Source of the DNA: an uncultured Collinsella sp.
GTDB taxonomy: Bacteria > Actinomycetota > Coriobacteriia > Coriobacteriales > Coriobacteriaceae
Reading direction: 5' to 3'
Assembly: GCA_959604825.1 (NCBI GenBank)
Contig: CAUHCN010000034.1
Location: 1-24,029, forward strand
DNA length: 24,029 nt
Of the stretch, positions 22,641-24,029 are shown piece after piece. Every line of letters begins with the position of its first letter. The stretch's first letter is position 1. The notes beneath the pieces are model-generated. The model made no database searches and was not told the DNA's origin. It saw only the letters and a list, made by a program, of their open reading frames with translations. The position numbers were made by a program, and so were the translations under genes.

Positions 22641-22961
22641 ATGGAGGCACAGATGAAGCGCGGCTTCCTCGAGGCCTGCGTGCTCGCGGCCGTCTCGGGC
22701 GAGGAATCCTACGGCTATCAGATCGTGAAGGACGTGCCCGCGAGTATGGGACTCACGGAATCCACGCTCTATCCGTTGCTCAAGCGCCTGGAGAAGGCGG
22801 GCTGCATCACCGCGCGCTCCGCCGAACACAACGGGCGGCTGCGGAGGTACTACCGCATCACGGACGCCGGGCGCGAGCGTATCGCCGAGTTCCTCGCCGA
22901 ATGGCCATCCGTGCAGGAGATCTACCGTTACGTGGAGGGGGCGCACCATGACGCGCGATGA
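22641..22961 (+). CDS. PadR family transcriptional regulator
   Basis: 106 residues, a normal small PadR. The winged helix is clear: KRGFLEACVLAAVSGEESYGYQIVKDV, then TESTLYPLLKRLEKAGCITARS for the recognition helix and wing, and RRYYRITDAGRERIAEF leading to the C-terminal dimer helix. PadR proteins usually repress their own operon. The frame is open from 22575, but the ATG at 22641 has a perfect AAAGGAGGTG upstream and lies downstream of the promoter. It overlaps the next gene by 14 bases, which argues for coupled expression with the membrane protein. Confidence 0.95.
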   Translation: MEAQMKRGFLEACVLAAVSGEESYGYQIVKDVPASMGLTESTLYPLLKRLEKAGCITARSAEHNGRLRRYYRITDAGRERIAEFLAEWPSVQEIYRYVEGAHHDAR

Positions 22962-23580
22962 GTTCTTGAACCGGCTGGGCGAGCTTCTGGCCTGCCTGCC
23001 GGCAGATCAGGTAAAGGAAACGCAGGAGTTCTACGCGGAGGCCATCGCCGACCGTATGGAGGACGGCATGACGGAGGCCGAGGCTGTGGCCGCCATGGGC
23101 ACGCCCGGTGAGGTCGCCGAGGCAACGCTCGACGAACTGCCCGCCGTGCCGCGCGCGATCGCGAGGACCAAGCGCAAGAGCACGGCACTTCTATGGGCGC
23201 TCGCCATCGTGGGCTCTCCGGTATGGATTCCGCTGCTGCTCGCGTTCGTCGCCGTTGCCGCTGCAGTCTACATCTGTATTTGGGTTCTTGCGCTCTGCGT
23301 GTGGATCGTGGCCGCGGCATTCGGGGGCGCGGGCCTGGTAGGGCTCCTGTTCGCCGTGGACGGCATCATTATCGGGCATGTTCCGTACGTTTTGGCCTCG
23401 ATGGGAATGGGATTCGCTTCCATCGGTGTGGCGCTCCTCACGGGAGCAGGCGCCTGGACGGCGTCCAAGCAGATCGCGCGCCTCTCTGCCCTTTGGGCGA
23501 AGAAAGCCGTTTCGCCCTTCTGGAAAGATCGAGGCAATAAGAGCCGCATGGGCGCTGAAGCGGCGCCGCTCACGGCATAG
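22948..23580 (+). CDS. HAAS/DUF1700 domain membrane protein
   Basis: 210 residues. The N-terminal 60 residues (TRDEFLNRLGELLACLPADQVKETQEFYAEAIADRMEDGMTEAEAVAAMGTPGEVA) are the HAAS/DUF1700 helical domain, which commonly follows padR. Then come three or four hydrophobic segments (about 78-110, 112-130, 145-165) and a basic tail, so it is an inner-membrane protein. Function is not established; such proteins are thought to work with the PadR regulator in sensing or in a partner module. The ATG lies inside the end of padR (14-base overlap) and GGAGGGGG is just upstream. Confidence 0.88.
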   Translation: MTRDEFLNRLGELLACLPADQVKETQEFYAEAIADRMEDGMTEAEAVAAMGTPGEVAEATLDELPAVPRAIARTKRKSTALLWALAIVGSPVWIPLLLAFVAVAAAVYICIWVLALCVWIVAAAFGGAGLVGLLFAVDGIIIGHVPYVLASMGMGFASIGVALLTGAGAWTASKQIARLSALWAKKAVSPFWKDRGNKSRMGAEAAPLTA

Positions 23581-23594
23581 GAAGGAGTGCAAAC

Positions 23595-23858
23595 ATGTCC
23601 AGCGTAAAAAAGATTTACCTTGCCGTAGCGGGTGGGCTTGTTGCCACGGGGCTCGTCCTGGCTGCTATCGGATTTGTGGCCTCCGGCTTTAACCTCGCTG
23701 TGTTCAACACGCAGATCGACCTGCGCGATGACACCATCATTCTGGGTGGTGTTGAAATGGACGACCCGACAGGGCTTCCACTCATCGAGCAGCTTGCCGA
23801 GGTTGGCGAGATCCATATTGGATCTGCAACGGCTGGTTCGTCTTCTACTCGCAAATGA
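23595..23858 (+). CDS. Short membrane-anchored protein, probably truncated DUF4097-type
   Basis: 87 residues. The first 30 form one hydrophobic segment (residues 8-30), then a polar part (FNTQIDLRDDTIILGGVEMDD, ending GSSSTRK). PadR-HAAS operons commonly carry a third gene for a DUF4097-type beta-repeat protein of about 250 residues with just such an N-terminal anchor. Here the repeat part is missing after residue 87, and the downstream DNA shows no continuation in other frames. Truncation is therefore my inference; a naturally short protein is possible. The start has AAGGAG 8 bases upstream and the gene follows the HAAS gene by 14 bases. Confidence 0.6.
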   Translation: MSSVKKIYLAVAGGLVATGLVLAAIGFVASGFNLAVFNTQIDLRDDTIILGGVEMDDPTGLPLIEQLAEVGEIHIGSATAGSSSTRK

Positions 23859-23934
23859 TCGAGCTCGTAGCAGCCATCCCCCTTCGGGCACACCACGACG
23901 GGCGTGAGCACGCCGCACTCGGAGCCTTTTGACC

Positions 23935-23990
23935 TAGTCGTTGGGGACGTTCTTAAACGACTAGTCAAACAAGAACGTCCCCAACGACTA
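23935..23990. repeat. 20-bp perfect inverted repeat with 16-base loop
   Basis: TAGTCGTTGGGGACGTTCTT at 23935-23954 pairs perfectly with 23971-23990. The loop contains AACGACTAGTC, which can also pair with the left arm (CTAGTCGTT), giving two competing folds. It shares the GGGGACGTT core with the 22437-22556 repeats. It lies 76 bases after the shortened third gene. There is no U-run, so it is more likely a repeat element than a plain terminator. Confidence 0.75.
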
Positions 23991-24029
23991 CCCCCAACCG
24001 CGATGTTTTTGCAACCACAACGCAACCCC

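Overview
The window reads as chromosomal DNA of a GC-rich, gut-type Coriobacteriia member, most like Collinsella. This is inferred from the mix of actinobacterial-style and Firmicutes-style gene content (an infC-rpmI-rplT cluster, a lactose/cellobiose-type PTS with a PRD regulator, a PadR/HAAS operon) and from codon usage. No 16S or 23S gene is inside the window, so the genus is a guess. Almost every gene from 400 to 19600 is on the minus strand. Only a BASS-type transporter (19849-20847) and the last operon (22641-23858) are on the plus strand.

Layout, left to right. 1-330 is a gene-free, hairpin-rich stretch that looks on the minus strand like the leader of an rRNA operon lying off the left edge. 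347-1740 is the minus-strand infC-rpmI-rplT operon, with a strong terminator, a probable AUA start codon for infC, and a structured infC leader that may be an attenuator. 1809-2124 holds a tRNA-Leu(CAA) with its terminator, plus a second, partial copy of the tRNA 3' end and terminator about 180 bp away, separated by nested palindromes. 2164-3597 is a cytosolic transglutaminase-like protein. 3616-3948 is a gene-free stretch with a tandem 98-bp repeat and a 16-bp inverted repeat downstream of fba. 3949-4815 is class II fructose-bisphosphate aldolase.

5001-13023 is a beta-glucoside utilisation operon, read right to left: PRD regulator (LicR/BglG type), EIIA, EIIB, EIIC, two 6-phospho-beta-glucosidases (GH1), and an AEC-family transporter whose start overlaps the stop of the preceding glycosidase. 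Its logic is uptake with phosphorylation of a cellobiose-like sugar, hydrolysis to glucose plus glucose 6-phosphate, and control by PTS-dependent phosphorylation of the regulator. Hairpins, one of them a textbook terminator, sit in four of the junctions and could grade expression along the operon.

13144-19572 is a second minus-strand cluster: a RecJ exonuclease fused to a RecQ-like helicase, a bifunctional Rel (p)ppGpp enzyme, and a metallo-beta-lactamase-fold hydrolase. 19849-22356 holds the BASS-type transporter, facing a CutC and DUF4931/GalT-like gene pair. From 22390 to the right edge there are copies of a GTCCCC-containing intergenic repeat and a PadR-HAAS(DUF1700) operon with a clear sigma-70 promoter. 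Its third gene appears truncated, and just beyond it lies a 20-bp perfect inverted repeat.

The strongest candidates for novelty are the RecJ-helicase fusion, the tRNA-end duplication, the regulator that has lost a PRD2 histidine, and the AUA start with attenuator-like leader of infC. I found no CRISPR array, complete insertion sequence or prophage.
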